DNA of 64,000 nt from Parasphingopyxis algicola (GTDB lineage Bacteria > Pseudomonadota > Alphaproteobacteria > Sphingomonadales > Sphingomonadaceae). The stretch is from NCBI RefSeq assembly GCF_013378075.1, contig NZ_CP051131.1, positions 1,674,001-1,738,000 of the forward strand, written 5' to 3'. The position numbers and the translations under genes were made by a program. The notes below the pieces were generated by a model. The model was not told the origin of the DNA. It ran no database searches and was given only the letters and a program-made list of their open reading frames with translations. Every line of letters starts with the position of its first letter. The stretch's first letter is position 1. Positions 43,915 through 53,024 of this stretch are shown piece after piece.

Positions 43915-45108
43915 TCACGCATTGACATATTGATCGACGACAACAGCCCCATGACGGATCAAAATCTCGTCATCCTGAAGATTCTGATGCTGCTTTGCCC
44001 CGGATTTCATTGCGCGATGCGTATCTTCCATCGTTGCGGTGTCCTCGAGCCAGGCATTGCGCTGCAGCGTCATGGCGTGTTCCAGCGCCCAGCGTTGCGC
44101 ATTGGTCTCGGGCTCCGCGACATAATAGCGCCCTTCCCACAATGTCCGGTCATAAGCTAACGGCCAGAATTGATGAGTGAACCATATGCCCTCGGACACG
44201 TGGATCAGGGTGTTGGGAAACAGCACGCTGAGCTCGAACGAGAAATCCTGCGCGCGGTCTGGGTTGATCGTCGGCGGAAGCATGGACTCTCCGCGCTGCG
44301 CTACCAGCGAGCCGGTCGCCAGTTCGTTCGCTAGACCCGCGATCGGCGTCGGTTTGCCGTTCATCGACAGATGGACCGCCGACGTACGGTGCGGTCCCAT
44401 CAGCTTTACCCGCTCGAGTCCGTTCGAAAACACATTGGGAAACGAACCCGCATGAATGGTATCGACATGATAGGCCTCCGCAAAGGCGTCATGCGCGATC
44501 TTCCAGTTGCAATCGAGCTCCGTATAATAGGTGAACTGATAGGGCATCTTGTCGAATGGATAGCCGGCGAAATGTTGGCCATATTCACCAAGAAAATCTT
44601 CGAGACCCTGCGCCGGGCTTTCGGAGAAATTGACGAAGATGAACCCTTCCCATTCTCCTACATGGATTGCGGTCAGGCCGTTTTCGGATTTGTCGAAACA
44701 TTCGTAAAAGCGATCTTCCTGGGGAACGCTGATCAACGAACCATCCGCTCCGTAAACCCAGCCATGAAATCGGCAGGTCAGGATCGCGGCGCGGCTATTG
44801 CCGAGGGTTTCATGGCCCGTTTCGGTGACCACGGTGTTGCCCCGGTGCGCGCACATGTTGTGGAAGGCGCCGACATTTCCGTCCTTACCGCGAATGACGA
44901 TTACAGATGTATCCGCCGCTTCGATCCGCTTCGCCTTGTAATCGCCGGCGTTCGGAATTTCCTCGTTTCTGCCGACACATAGCCACTCCTTATGGAATAT
45001 CTTTTCCTTTTCGCGCTGATAATAGTTCGGCGAAATATAAGGTTCGATCGGAATAGGCCCATGGCCGAGTTCGCTATATTGATCGCCCCAGCGATGCGGT
45101 GTGTTCAT
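43915..45108 (-). CDS. Rieske non-haem iron oxygenase, alpha subunit 2
   Basis: A 397-residue terminal oxygenase. The Rieske cluster ligands are Cys86, His88, Cys112 and His115 (CAHRG, CRFHGW). The mononuclear iron site is in NWKIAHDAFAEAYHVDTIH with His214 and His219; the bridging position is Glu211. FTHQFWPLAYDRTLWEG and RNAWLEDTATMEDTH are shared with alpha 3, so these two are closer to each other than to alpha 1. ATG 45108 has AGAAGGA upstream. Substrate unknown. Confidence 0.9.
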   Translation of the reverse strand: MNTPHRWGDQYSELGHGPIPIEPYISPNYYQREKEKIFHKEWLCVGRNEEIPNAGDYKAKRIEAADTSVIVIRGKDGNVGAFHNMCAHRGNTVVTETGHETLGNSRAAILTCRFHGWVYGADGSLISVPQEDRFYECFDKSENGLTAIHVGEWEGFIFVNFSESPAQGLEDFLGEYGQHFAGYPFDKMPYQFTYYTELDCNWKIAHDAFAEAYHVDTIHAGSFPNVFSNGLERVKLMGPHRTSAVHLSMNGKPTPIAGLANELATGSLVAQRGESMLPPTINPDRAQDFSFELSVLFPNTLIHVSEGIWFTHQFWPLAYDRTLWEGRYYVAEPETNAQRWALEHAMTLQRNAWLEDTATMEDTHRAMKSGAKQHQNLQDDEILIRHGAVVVDQYVNA

Positions 45109-45136
45109 AGCCAATATCCTTCTATCTGAGCGCGCG

Positions 45137-46303
45137 TTAATCTTCGAAAATATCAAGTGGCAAGATTGCCGAAACGACGAAATTGGGAACGTCGACAAGC
45201 TGGCCGATCCTGAGATCGACCGCGGCCGCTGCGATCACATAGGCCTGTTCCCTGCTGAGGCTCTTTTCCTCCACCATCCAGTCGATGATGCGAACCAGTG
45301 CATCGCGCGTCGCGAGCGTCAAATCTTCGGACAGATTGGTAAGCGGCGCCACCTTGGGACTGTCGAGATAGGCGAGATGCGGCGGCACTTCTCCCGCCTG
45401 TTTCACCGGCATACCGGTGACCGCGTGAAACCTGGTCGGCTCTGTTGCCTTGAGCTGCGCACCGCCCCGGATCTGTGGGAAACGCATATTCTTGCCGCCG
45501 CCCTTTATGATTTCGCATCGCAGTGTGACCGTGGCCGCCATTTCCACGGCCGTACCGCACACTTCGCCATCGCCCTGCGCATAATGGATATCTCCGGTCC
45601 ACAGACCGGCACCGTCATGGAGAACCGGAAACAGGATGGTCGTTCCGATCTGCATCGCCTTCACGTCCATATTGCCGCCGTTTTCGCGAGGGGGAATGGT
45701 GCGAAGCCCTTCCGAGGCATAGGGCGCCTCTTTGCCGAACAAATTCGCCGGAACCGCGCCATCAGGATCGGGCATCAAGACGAATCCTCCGGCCTCCGCC
45801 AGTGCGCCCTCTCGCTCGAGAGCATCTGCAACCTCCAGTTTGCCCGGAAGCACGCCGATGGACCCCGGGAAAGCGCACATCGGAATACGCACGCCTGGAA
45901 TTTGATCGGAAACCGCATGGAGGCGGTCCAGCTTCCAGTTGGCGATGAACGGTCCAGGGATGAGATCACGCAAAAAACCGAAACCCGGCACGATCACGGT
46001 ATAGCCGTAATCGTCGGGGGCGATGTCGACGACCGTTACCGCCAGAGCATCTCCGCGCTCGGCTCCTTCGATGTGCACGGGGCCGGTCATCGGGTGGACG
46101 CGATTCAAGTCGCAATCCGCGACTTGCCCGGAGCTGGTCCCGAAATCGAACTGCGAATCGAAGGCATCCCGCGTATGATAGACAATATAGTCGCCGGGCT
46201 TGGCCGTCGCGACCGGATCGAGCGCATAATGCAGACGGTTAAAGCAATTCGGATCGTCTGCAGCCAGCCGACCGCTTCGCGTGATTGTGACCGTCTCCGC
46301 CAT
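45137..46303 (-). CDS. Acetamidase/formamidase family amidohydrolase
   Basis: A 388-residue FmdA/AmdA-family protein. Family landmarks include VHPMTGPVHIEGAERGDAL, PPRENGGNMDVKAMQIGTTI, GDIHYAQGDGEVCGTAVEM and PHLAYLDSP. It hydrolyses short amides to acid and ammonia. It is the first gene of the alpha-2 operon, 28 bases before the alpha subunit, suggesting the growth substrate carries an amide or that a C1/N fragment such as formamide is released. The true substrate is unknown. Confidence 0.88.
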   Translation of the reverse strand: MAETVTITRSGRLAADDPNCFNRLHYALDPVATAKPGDYIVYHTRDAFDSQFDFGTSSGQVADCDLNRVHPMTGPVHIEGAERGDALAVTVVDIAPDDYGYTVIVPGFGFLRDLIPGPFIANWKLDRLHAVSDQIPGVRIPMCAFPGSIGVLPGKLEVADALEREGALAEAGGFVLMPDPDGAVPANLFGKEAPYASEGLRTIPPRENGGNMDVKAMQIGTTILFPVLHDGAGLWTGDIHYAQGDGEVCGTAVEMAATVTLRCEIIKGGGKNMRFPQIRGGAQLKATEPTRFHAVTGMPVKQAGEVPPHLAYLDSPKVAPLTNLSEDLTLATRDALVRIIDWMVEEKSLSREQAYVIAAAAVDLRIGQLVDVPNFVVSAILPLDIFED

Positions 46304-46527
46304 TTACATGCCCTTTAATTGTCTTGCGGATGAGCCTGAATGAAACGAACCCGCGGAAAGCCGCTTTATGTGGCGCGAGTGGGCGATCGAACACTAGCCC
46401 GCTGGCGTCTCGGTTAGCCTGAACATGCACCCATTCTCTCAAAAGCCCGAAAATATGCGGCCCGGCTTCGCGGCATGATAACGCAAGTCAATTGCGGCGT
46501 CGGGTTCATACTCGCGCATTCAGGCTA

Positions 46528-47375
46528 GGCTTCGTGGACAAAGCTTGACCTGAGACTCGTCCTTCGATTCAAGGCTGCCTTTTGGAGGCGGCATTGGGCG
46601 AGCGGATCGGGGTGTTGGATGAAGAATGGGCGTTGATAGGGCCGTTGCTGCCTCCGGAGCGGGGACGCAGCTGCCGACCTGCGCAGGATAACCGCCGTTA
46701 CTTCGAGGGCATGATGTGGATCGCCCGGACGGGCGCGCAATGGCGACATCTCCCCGATGAGTATGGCAAGTGGAACAGCGTTTTCCGGCGCTATCGAAGA
46801 TGGGTCACGACCGGTGTGTTCGATGCCATGCTCGAGACGCTGGCCGAACTGGCTGGCCGCGATAGCGCCGCCGACATGATCGATAGCACGGTAGTCCGGG
46901 CACATCATTGTGCCGTCGGCATAAAAAGGGGACTCAGCAAACCGAGGCGCTTGGCCGATCGCGAGGCGGCTTCACCACCAAGCTCCACGCGCGGTGCGAT
47001 GCGAGAGGCCTCCCACTCGGCTTCGTGCTGACACCGGGCCAGGCGCATGACGTACAAGGCTTTGCGCCGCTGTTCCGGATAATCGGCGATCGGATCGAAG
47101 CCTTTCTCGCCGACCGCGGCTATGATGCCGACGCCATCCGCGGTGAGATTGCCGCTGCAGGCGTCGAGGCAGTGATCCCCGCCAAGGCCAACCGGCGCAA
47201 TCCCGCGCAGCACGATCGCGCAAAATACAAGTGGCGCAACCTGATCGAGCGCCTGTTCAACAAACTCAAGAACTGGCGTCGCATCGCGACCCGCTACGAC
47301 AAAACCAAGGAATCCTACCTCGGCTTCGTCGCGCTCGTCTCAATTAAACTATGGATACCCTTTGTCCACGAAGCC
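46528..47375 (+). mobile_element. IS5-family (IS427-type) insertion sequence, copy 1
   Basis: 848 bases bounded by perfect 16-bp inverted repeats, GGCTTCGTGGACAAAG (46528-46543) and its complement (47360-47375), flanked by TA on both sides as expected for this group's target duplication. It lies in the gap between the reverse formamidase operon and the forward TonB-receptor operon, so it may alter their promoters. Confidence 0.88.
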
Positions 47376-47378
47376 TAG
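46582..47378 (+). CDS. IS5-family transposase, two frames joined by programmed frameshift
   Basis: The first frame (46582-47031) carries the N-terminal helix-turn-helix half (DEEWALIGPLLPPERGRSCR, MIDSTVVRAHH). The second frame (from about 46908 to 47378) continues GRSRGGFTTKLHARCD, FLADRGYDADAIR and NLIERLFNKLKNWRRIATRYD with the DDE catalytic residues. The switch occurs near the slippery ATAAAAAGGGG at about 46921, as is usual in this group. The stop codon uses the TAG at the insertion boundary. It appears intact. Confidence 0.85.
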
Positions 47379-47508
47379 CGCGAAAGCCCGGAGAAGTGCT
47401 TTTTCTAAGGAACAGTCACAAAATCGTAAGAATTTGTAGCTGCACGGCTCCAATACAGTACGCAAAGAGATGAAGGCCGTTCAACCGTTACTCAAAAGGG
47501 GGTTTAGC

Positions 47509-50013
47509 ATGGGTCGTATTTTTCTCGAGCAGCCGAACGGCCGGTTTTTTGAAGGCCGAAGAAAGATATCTTCACGAGTCAGCGTGCTCGCCCTGACTGC
47601 GGCCATCGGCAATCTTGCTGCTTTTGCCCCTGCGAACGCCCAAGAACCGCCTGAGGCATCCCCGCAAACTCCACCTCAGTCGGCCGATGTAACAAACCGT
47701 GCGGAAGCGGCGACCGAGCCTGAGACAGCGCTGGCAGATACCACTACAACAGCAGACAATATCGGCGTCGGCACGATTGTAGTGACGGCAAGACGGCGCG
47801 AGGAATCACTGCAGGACACCCCCATCTCGATTTCTGCTGTTACCGCAAATGACTTGCAGGAAAGGGGCATCAACACCGTCACCGATATCGGAGACTTCAC
47901 ACCGAACGTCCGCTTCAACAGTTCGGTGCCAGTGTCGGCCAGCAATGCGACGGCAGCGATCTACATACGCGGAATCGGGCAGAACGACTATCAATTGTCG
48001 GCCGATCCGGGGGTCGGACTTTATCTCGATGGCGTGTATATCTCGCGCGGCGTCGGCAACATGCTGGATGTTCTCGACATAGAGCGCATCGAAGTGCTGC
48101 GCGGACCGCAAGGCACTTTGTTCGGACGCAATACAATCGGTGGTGCCGTTAGCGTCGTCACCAGAAAGCCCGCCGACGAATTAAGCGGCCGGGTGCAGCT
48201 CACTACGGGCCGGTATAATAGAGTACAGGCAAACGGGATAATCGATGTTCCGATTACCGATGGCGTGTATTCTAGCCTCGCCTTTTTCTACCACAATAGA
48301 GAAGGCTATGTGGATGGGACGCTAATCAATGCGCCCGATCTCGGCGATACGAATTCGCTTGCTGGTCGCTTCGCCATACGGCTAGAGCCGACTCACAATC
48401 TATCGATCAATATCGCGGTGGACGGCACGCGGTCGCGCGAGGAATCAGCGCCAAACGTGCTGATAGAAGCGTTTGAAGATGCGGACGCCGCACAGATATA
48501 TAATGGCGTATTTTCGGGTGCCCCGCAGATTTGTGCCGATCCTACCAATCCGGCGCGGCTTAACGACGCGCGTTGCTATAATAGCCAGTGGGAGTTGGCG
48601 CCGTTTGAACATGCCGGCACGTTTCAGACGATTTTTCCCCAGTTCGACAATTTCGGAAGCCGCCGATATCAGTCCGCATCCGACACCGATATCTGGGGTA
48701 TCTACGGCACTCTCGAATGGGAACTGACAGACAATATCAGTTTCAAATCGATTACCGCCTATCGCAGCGTCGAAGGATTTTGGACGCGCGACTCAGATCA
48801 CAGCCCGGCCTCTCTGGTACAGACTAAGAATGATTGGACACAGGACCAATTCTCCCAAGAGGTTCAGCTTTTGGGAAATGCCTTCGATGACAGGCTGAAT
48901 TGGGTTATCGGTGCCTATTATGCGGACGAGCAAGGCGATCACCGCGATGTTGTCGGCATCCTCGACGCGGTGTTTCTTAGCGGCGCAACATTGGAAGCCG
49001 AAAGCGTCGCCTTTTTCGGCCAGGCTACATTCGAAATCGTGGAGAATCTGAATCTGACCGCAGGCATCAGATGGACGGAAGATGAAAAGACGTTTTTTAA
49101 TGATAACCAGTTCATCGTCGAAGCCGGCGTCTTTACGGGAGCACCCCTGAACCCGGATGGCAGCGGTTTGATGGACGGCGATCCATTGATGGGGCCTTTG
49201 GGTTCAAGCTCGACGGTCAGCGACGACGCCTGGACACCGATGGCCAGCCTTTCCTATCGCTGGAACGATAGTCTGCTGACCTATGTCTCCTATTCGGAAG
49301 GATTCAAAGGCGGAGGTTTCACACAGCGTGTCTTCCCGCCATTGCCTGACATACCCACATTCCGGCCGGAATTCAGTACATCCTACGAATTTGGCTTCAA
49401 AAGCGATCTCTTCGACCGGCGTTTGCGGATAAACGGGGCGATCTTCCGTAACGATTACACGGATCTCCAGCTTACGGTGAATGATCCCACATTGGGTTTC
49501 GCGCCGATTGTCCAGAACGCTGCGCAGGCAAGAATCGAAGGGTTCGAGCTCGAGTTTGAGGCCCGGCCGATCGAGCCACTGCGCTTACAGGCAGGCGTTG
49601 GTTATCTCGATGCGCGCTATCTCGAGGTCGATATCCGGGGCCGTAATGCCGGTGTGACGGTTGACGACCGTCTGCAAAACGCGCCCGAATGGACGCTTAG
49701 CGCCAGTGCGGCCTATGATATCGACATTATCGGCTTTGGCACGCTGACGCCGCGCGTCGATTGGTCCTACCGTTCCACCGTCGCCAACGACGCTGTCAAC
49801 ACACCCCAGCTGATCCAGGGCGGCTATCACCTACTCAACGCCTCGTTAAATTTTCTCGATGAGGACGAACGATTTGGTCTTCGCTTCGAGGTCAAGAATA
49901 TTACTGACGAAGTCTATCTGGGCTCGGGTTATTTTGATGGTTTTGGCGGGATCATCGAGGGTGTCTACGGTCGGCCGCGCGAATGGTCGCTGACGGCGAG
50001 CGTGCGGTTTTGA
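47509..50013 (+). CDS. TonB-dependent outer-membrane receptor 1
   Basis: An 834-residue sphingomonad-type receptor. A long signal region ends AFAPANAQ; a linker precedes the plug, which contains IVVTARRREESLQDTPISIS (TonB box region), IERIEVLRGPQGTLFGRNTIGG and PGVGLYLDGVYISRGVGN. The barrel ends with RPREWSLTASVRF. It probably imports the aromatic substrate or its conjugate. Start 47509 has AAAGGGGG upstream; an ATG at 47470 is possible. The next gene starts within its 3' end. Confidence 0.9.
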   Translation: MGRIFLEQPNGRFFEGRRKISSRVSVLALTAAIGNLAAFAPANAQEPPEASPQTPPQSADVTNRAEAATEPETALADTTTTADNIGVGTIVVTARRREESLQDTPISISAVTANDLQERGINTVTDIGDFTPNVRFNSSVPVSASNATAAIYIRGIGQNDYQLSADPGVGLYLDGVYISRGVGNMLDVLDIERIEVLRGPQGTLFGRNTIGGAVSVVTRKPADELSGRVQLTTGRYNRVQANGIIDVPITDGVYSSLAFFYHNREGYVDGTLINAPDLGDTNSLAGRFAIRLEPTHNLSINIAVDGTRSREESAPNVLIEAFEDADAAQIYNGVFSGAPQICADPTNPARLNDARCYNSQWELAPFEHAGTFQTIFPQFDNFGSRRYQSASDTDIWGIYGTLEWELTDNISFKSITAYRSVEGFWTRDSDHSPASLVQTKNDWTQDQFSQEVQLLGNAFDDRLNWVIGAYYADEQGDHRDVVGILDAVFLSGATLEAESVAFFGQATFEIVENLNLTAGIRWTEDEKTFFNDNQFIVEAGVFTGAPLNPDGSGLMDGDPLMGPLGSSSTVSDDAWTPMASLSYRWNDSLLTYVSYSEGFKGGGFTQRVFPPLPDIPTFRPEFSTSYEFGFKSDLFDRRLRINGAIFRNDYTDLQLTVNDPTLGFAPIVQNAAQARIEGFELEFEARPIEPLRLQAGVGYLDARYLEVDIRGRNAGVTVDDRLQNAPEWTLSASAAYDIDIIGFGTLTPRVDWSYRSTVANDAVNTPQLIQGGYHLLNASLNFLDEDERFGLRFEVKNITDEVYLGSGYFDGFGGIIEGVYGRPREWSLTASVRF

Positions 50014-50492
50014 CGCTCGTCGAATTGGCCGAGCGGCTCGCGCGCGTCGAAGCTCGCCAGGCAATTGAGGACCTGATTGCCAATCTTGCGCGAGCTTTCG
50101 ATGCCGGGCCGTCGGCCGAAGTTCTTCGGCCGCTCTTCCATGCGGATGCAATCTTTCATATCGACAATTACGGCACGCTCGAAGGCCGGGACGCGATTGT
50201 AGAAGGTGTCATGGGAAACGCCGATACCGGGTTTGCCTGGACGCTTCATTTTCTGGTTTCGCCGCGGATCGCCCTATCGGACACCGCCACCGCGGCGAAG
50301 CTCGGCTTCATGCTCTGGGAGACGGCTACATCTGCAAGCGGCCGCGCTTATTGGATAGGCGGTCGATATCAAGCGGAAGCGCGACAGGAAAAGGATAAAT
50401 GGGTCTTCACCCATCTGGCGCTCGAAGCGGAATTGATATCGCATTATCCGGAAGGGTGGCATGAAAAGCCGGCGAGTTTGGATGCGACCTGA
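49983..50492 (+). CDS. NTF2/SnoaL-like beta-type oxygenase subunit (with alpha 3)
   Basis: A protein of up to 169 residues with an NTF2-like fold: LAERLARVEARQAIEDLIANLARAFD, LRPLFHADAIFHIDNYGTLEGRD and TLHFLVSPRIALSD, similar in layout to the protein beside alpha 2 (both have LHxxVSP). The ATG at 49983 overlaps the receptor gene by 31 bases; a TTG at 50010 overlapping the receptor TGA is an alternative that begins the homologous region more naturally. Probably a structural subunit for alpha 3. Confidence 0.7.
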   Translation: MVADGERAVLTLVELAERLARVEARQAIEDLIANLARAFDAGPSAEVLRPLFHADAIFHIDNYGTLEGRDAIVEGVMGNADTGFAWTLHFLVSPRIALSDTATAAKLGFMLWETATSASGRAYWIGGRYQAEARQEKDKWVFTHLALEAELISHYPEGWHEKPASLDAT

Positions 50493-50596
50493 CCGGCGAG
50501 TGGATCAATTGCGCTCCGGGGACGGGCGAAGCGGTCAACGGCTAGCGCCTATTACCGCCTATCCGCACAATCGCCCCTCTACAAAGGGACGATGCA

Positions 50597-51847
50597 GTGG
50601 TTGAAACTTCAACTGAAATGGATGCGCCGCCTGGCAGTCTGGATCATATCCTGCGATCGACCGATGCCATTCGCGACGAGTTAGGCGTCGAATCGGTTTC
50701 GCTGGACATTGTTCGCGATCCCGCGCTCTTCGAGCGGGAGCGGGAGGCAATTTTCGGCAAGGTCTGGCTGAAGGTCGCAACCGAATGGGAGTTGCCCCGA
50801 CCAGGCGACTATAAGGTCAAGAGCATCGCCGTCGCCGATGCGTCTGTGATCATCGTGCGCGGCAAGGACGGAACGGTCAGAGCCTTCCATAATGTCTGTA
50901 CGCATCGGGGTAACCGGATCGTCTCATCCAACGATTTCGAAACCTCAGGCAACGCAAGGGCCAATGTGTTTTCCTGCCGCTTTCACGGCTGGGTATTTTC
51001 AACCGACGGCACGCTCCGTTCGGTTCCCATGGAAGAGGGTTTCGGGTCTTTGGACAAGGATTGCCTCGGTCTCAAGGAAATTGCCTGCGATGTGTGGCAG
51101 GGGTTCATTTTCATCAACTTCGTCGATGAGCCCGATCAAACGCTGGGTGATTATCTCGGTGATTTCGGAAAATTATTCGCCGGATTCCCTTATCACGAAG
51201 CGACCACCGCCTATCGCTATTCCACCGTGCTGGATTGCAACTGGAAAGTCGCGCTGTTCGCGTTCAGCGAAGGTTATCACGTGCCGACGATCCATGCCGG
51301 GTCGTTGCCCGGATTTACCGGCCTCGAACATACCGACTTCAAGCTTATGGGGCCGCACGCATCGTCGACCATCTATGGCGGCGGGATGGATGCGGCGCAG
51401 TCGACGAACACTTTTGCCGGGTTACTGGCTGGCTCCCCGCTTCACAAACCCAAGCCTGACCAGCTACCGCCGAATATCAATCCCATGCGACGGGAAGACT
51501 TCCAGTTCGAATTCCCCAATATCTTTCCTAATTTCCTAATCCATCTTGCCGCTGGATGCGGTTATCCGGGAATGGCCTATTTCACGCATCAATTCTGGCC
51601 GCTCGAGCATGGCAAGACGCTCTGGGAGGGCATCAACTATTTTTGGCCAGCACAAAATGCGGCCGAAGATGTCGCTCAACGTCACGTCAATGCGCTGCAT
51701 CGCAATGCCTGGCTGGAAGATACGGCGACGATGGAGGATACCTTTGCCGGGATTATGTCCGGTGTGCTCGATACCGTCGAACTCATGGATCTCGAATTCA
51801 TGATTCGACATGCCGCCCGGACGGTCCGGACATATATCGATGTCTGA
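50597..51847 (+). CDS. Rieske non-haem iron oxygenase, alpha subunit 3
   Basis: A 416-residue terminal oxygenase starting at GTG 50597 with AAAGGGA upstream. Cluster ligands: Cys101, His103, Cys127, His130 (CTHRG, CRFHGW). The iron site NWKVALFAFSEGYHVPTIHAG has His228 and His233, with Glu225 in the bridging position. FTHQFWPLEHGKTLWEG and RNAWLEDTATMEDTFAG match alpha 2. It overlaps small protein C by eight bases. The operon continues into chlorocatechol-type genes, so its product is probably a substituted catechol. Confidence 0.9.
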   Translation: MVETSTEMDAPPGSLDHILRSTDAIRDELGVESVSLDIVRDPALFEREREAIFGKVWLKVATEWELPRPGDYKVKSIAVADASVIIVRGKDGTVRAFHNVCTHRGNRIVSSNDFETSGNARANVFSCRFHGWVFSTDGTLRSVPMEEGFGSLDKDCLGLKEIACDVWQGFIFINFVDEPDQTLGDYLGDFGKLFAGFPYHEATTAYRYSTVLDCNWKVALFAFSEGYHVPTIHAGSLPGFTGLEHTDFKLMGPHASSTIYGGGMDAAQSTNTFAGLLAGSPLHKPKPDQLPPNINPMRREDFQFEFPNIFPNFLIHLAAGCGYPGMAYFTHQFWPLEHGKTLWEGINYFWPAQNAAEDVAQRHVNALHRNAWLEDTATMEDTFAGIMSGVLDTVELMDLEFMIRHAARTVRTYIDV

Positions 51848-52202
51848 GATGAAGCTTCCCGCAGCATATAAGAGCTTGGAGACGATCGCGCTAAAATGGG
51901 CGAAGCCGAGTGAGACCGAGCGCGATGAGGTCAGATGGAACGCCACTCCGGAAGAGTTCGCGGCATTTTACGAAACCGTCATGCCCCATATCGACGCGAT
52001 CCTCGATCATTTATCGAACAGCCAGCCGAAAGATCTCGACGCAGCCGAGAGGCATTTATTCTATCTCGCCTGCGCTTTGGCCGAAGCGACTCCCCACCAT
52101 GAGCTTTACAATGGCAGTGCGCAGGTTCCGTTCAGTTTTGATGCCCGGCGGTTCGTTCCGGCCCATGGCAAACTGGATTCGGCGTCCGGCTCTCCGTCGT
52201 AA
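51840..52202 (+). CDS. Rieske-associated small protein C
   Basis: A 120-residue member of the family found beside each Rieske alpha gene. Family features are LETIALKWAKPSETERDEVRW, EEFAAFYETVMPHIDAILDHL, LACALAEATPHHELYNGSAQ and VPFSFDARRFVPAHG. The ATG at 51840 lies inside the alpha-3 gene (ATGTCTGA overlap), so translation is coupled. No signal peptide, membrane segment or recognised cofactor site. Function unknown; a folding or assembly partner or small structural subunit is plausible. Confidence 0.75.
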   Translation: MSEMKLPAAYKSLETIALKWAKPSETERDEVRWNATPEEFAAFYETVMPHIDAILDHLSNSQPKDLDAAERHLFYLACALAEATPHHELYNGSAQVPFSFDARRFVPAHGKLDSASGSPS

Positions 52203-52226
52203 CGCGATCTACGAAAGGTATAGGTG

Positions 52227-53021
52227 ATGACCAAACAGGCGAAACCGGCGGTTTCCCACGAACGGACCCCTGCCGAGGCGCGCACTGAGCAGATCGTTTT
52301 CGATATTGTCGAAGCGGTGCGCGATGTTTTGCGCACTGACGACGTAACCTTCGAAGAGTATCGGACCGCGGTCCATTTCCTCATGGATTATGTCAATCAG
52401 CCGGTTCACGAAGTGCCGCTCATGTGCGATCTCTGGTTCAATGCCGCGATTTGCGACATTGAAAGCGCGAAACGGGACGGGTCTGCGACGGCGGTCGAGG
52501 GTCCCTACTTCATGGATGACATTCCCGTTGTAACCGATCGTCTGAAAACGAAAGACGATGGGGAACCCTTGGTGATTCAAGGCGCTGTCACCGCAACCGA
52601 TGGACGTTCGGTTGCTGGAACGAAACTCTATATCTGGCATTCGAATCCGCAAGGCTATTACAGCGGCTATGCGGACGACTTCCCCAAGGACTATTATCGC
52701 GGCATTGTGGAACTGGACGAAACAGGTCGCTTTTCGGTCAAAACGACGATGCCCGCGCCTTACACCATTCCTTTGGGCGGTATTACCAACCGCCTGCTCA
52801 CAGCCATGGGACGTCATCCCTGGCGTCCTGCCCACCTGCATTTCAAACTACTCAATCCGGAATTTCTGCCTCTGACCACGCAAGCCCATTTCGAAAATTT
52901 CGACTATATGGAGAACGACTGCGTCAACGGTGTCCGGCCATCCAACACCTATCTGCTACGCGAAGATGATTCCGGGAAAGTTCTGGATATCGACTTCACG
53001 CTCGATCCAGCCGGAAACTAG
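52227..53021 (+). CDS. tfdC: Chlorocatechol-type 1,2-dioxygenase
   Basis: A 264-residue intradiol dioxygenase of the TfdC/ClcA type: AVEGPYFMDDIPVV, LYIWHSNPQGYYSGYADDFP with the first Tyr ligand, KTTMPAPYTIPLGG with the second, RPAHLHFKL with both His ligands, and FLPLTTQAHFEN. These segments match chlorocatechol 1,2-dioxygenases and differ clearly from the CatA-like protein at 38389-39264. It should open (chloro- or otherwise substituted) catechols to muconates. ATG 52227 is preceded by GAAAGG. It is followed after three bases by the dienelactone hydrolase gene. Confidence 0.85.
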   Translation: MTKQAKPAVSHERTPAEARTEQIVFDIVEAVRDVLRTDDVTFEEYRTAVHFLMDYVNQPVHEVPLMCDLWFNAAICDIESAKRDGSATAVEGPYFMDDIPVVTDRLKTKDDGEPLVIQGAVTATDGRSVAGTKLYIWHSNPQGYYSGYADDFPKDYYRGIVELDETGRFSVKTTMPAPYTIPLGGITNRLLTAMGRHPWRPAHLHFKLLNPEFLPLTTQAHFENFDYMENDCVNGVRPSNTYLLREDDSGKVLDIDFTLDPAGN

Positions 53022-53024
53022 TCC

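Noticed and set aside
45101-46318. 405-codon forward frame opposite the amidase gene
   Set aside because: His/Arg-rich shadow without a ribosome site; amidase motifs are on the reverse strand.
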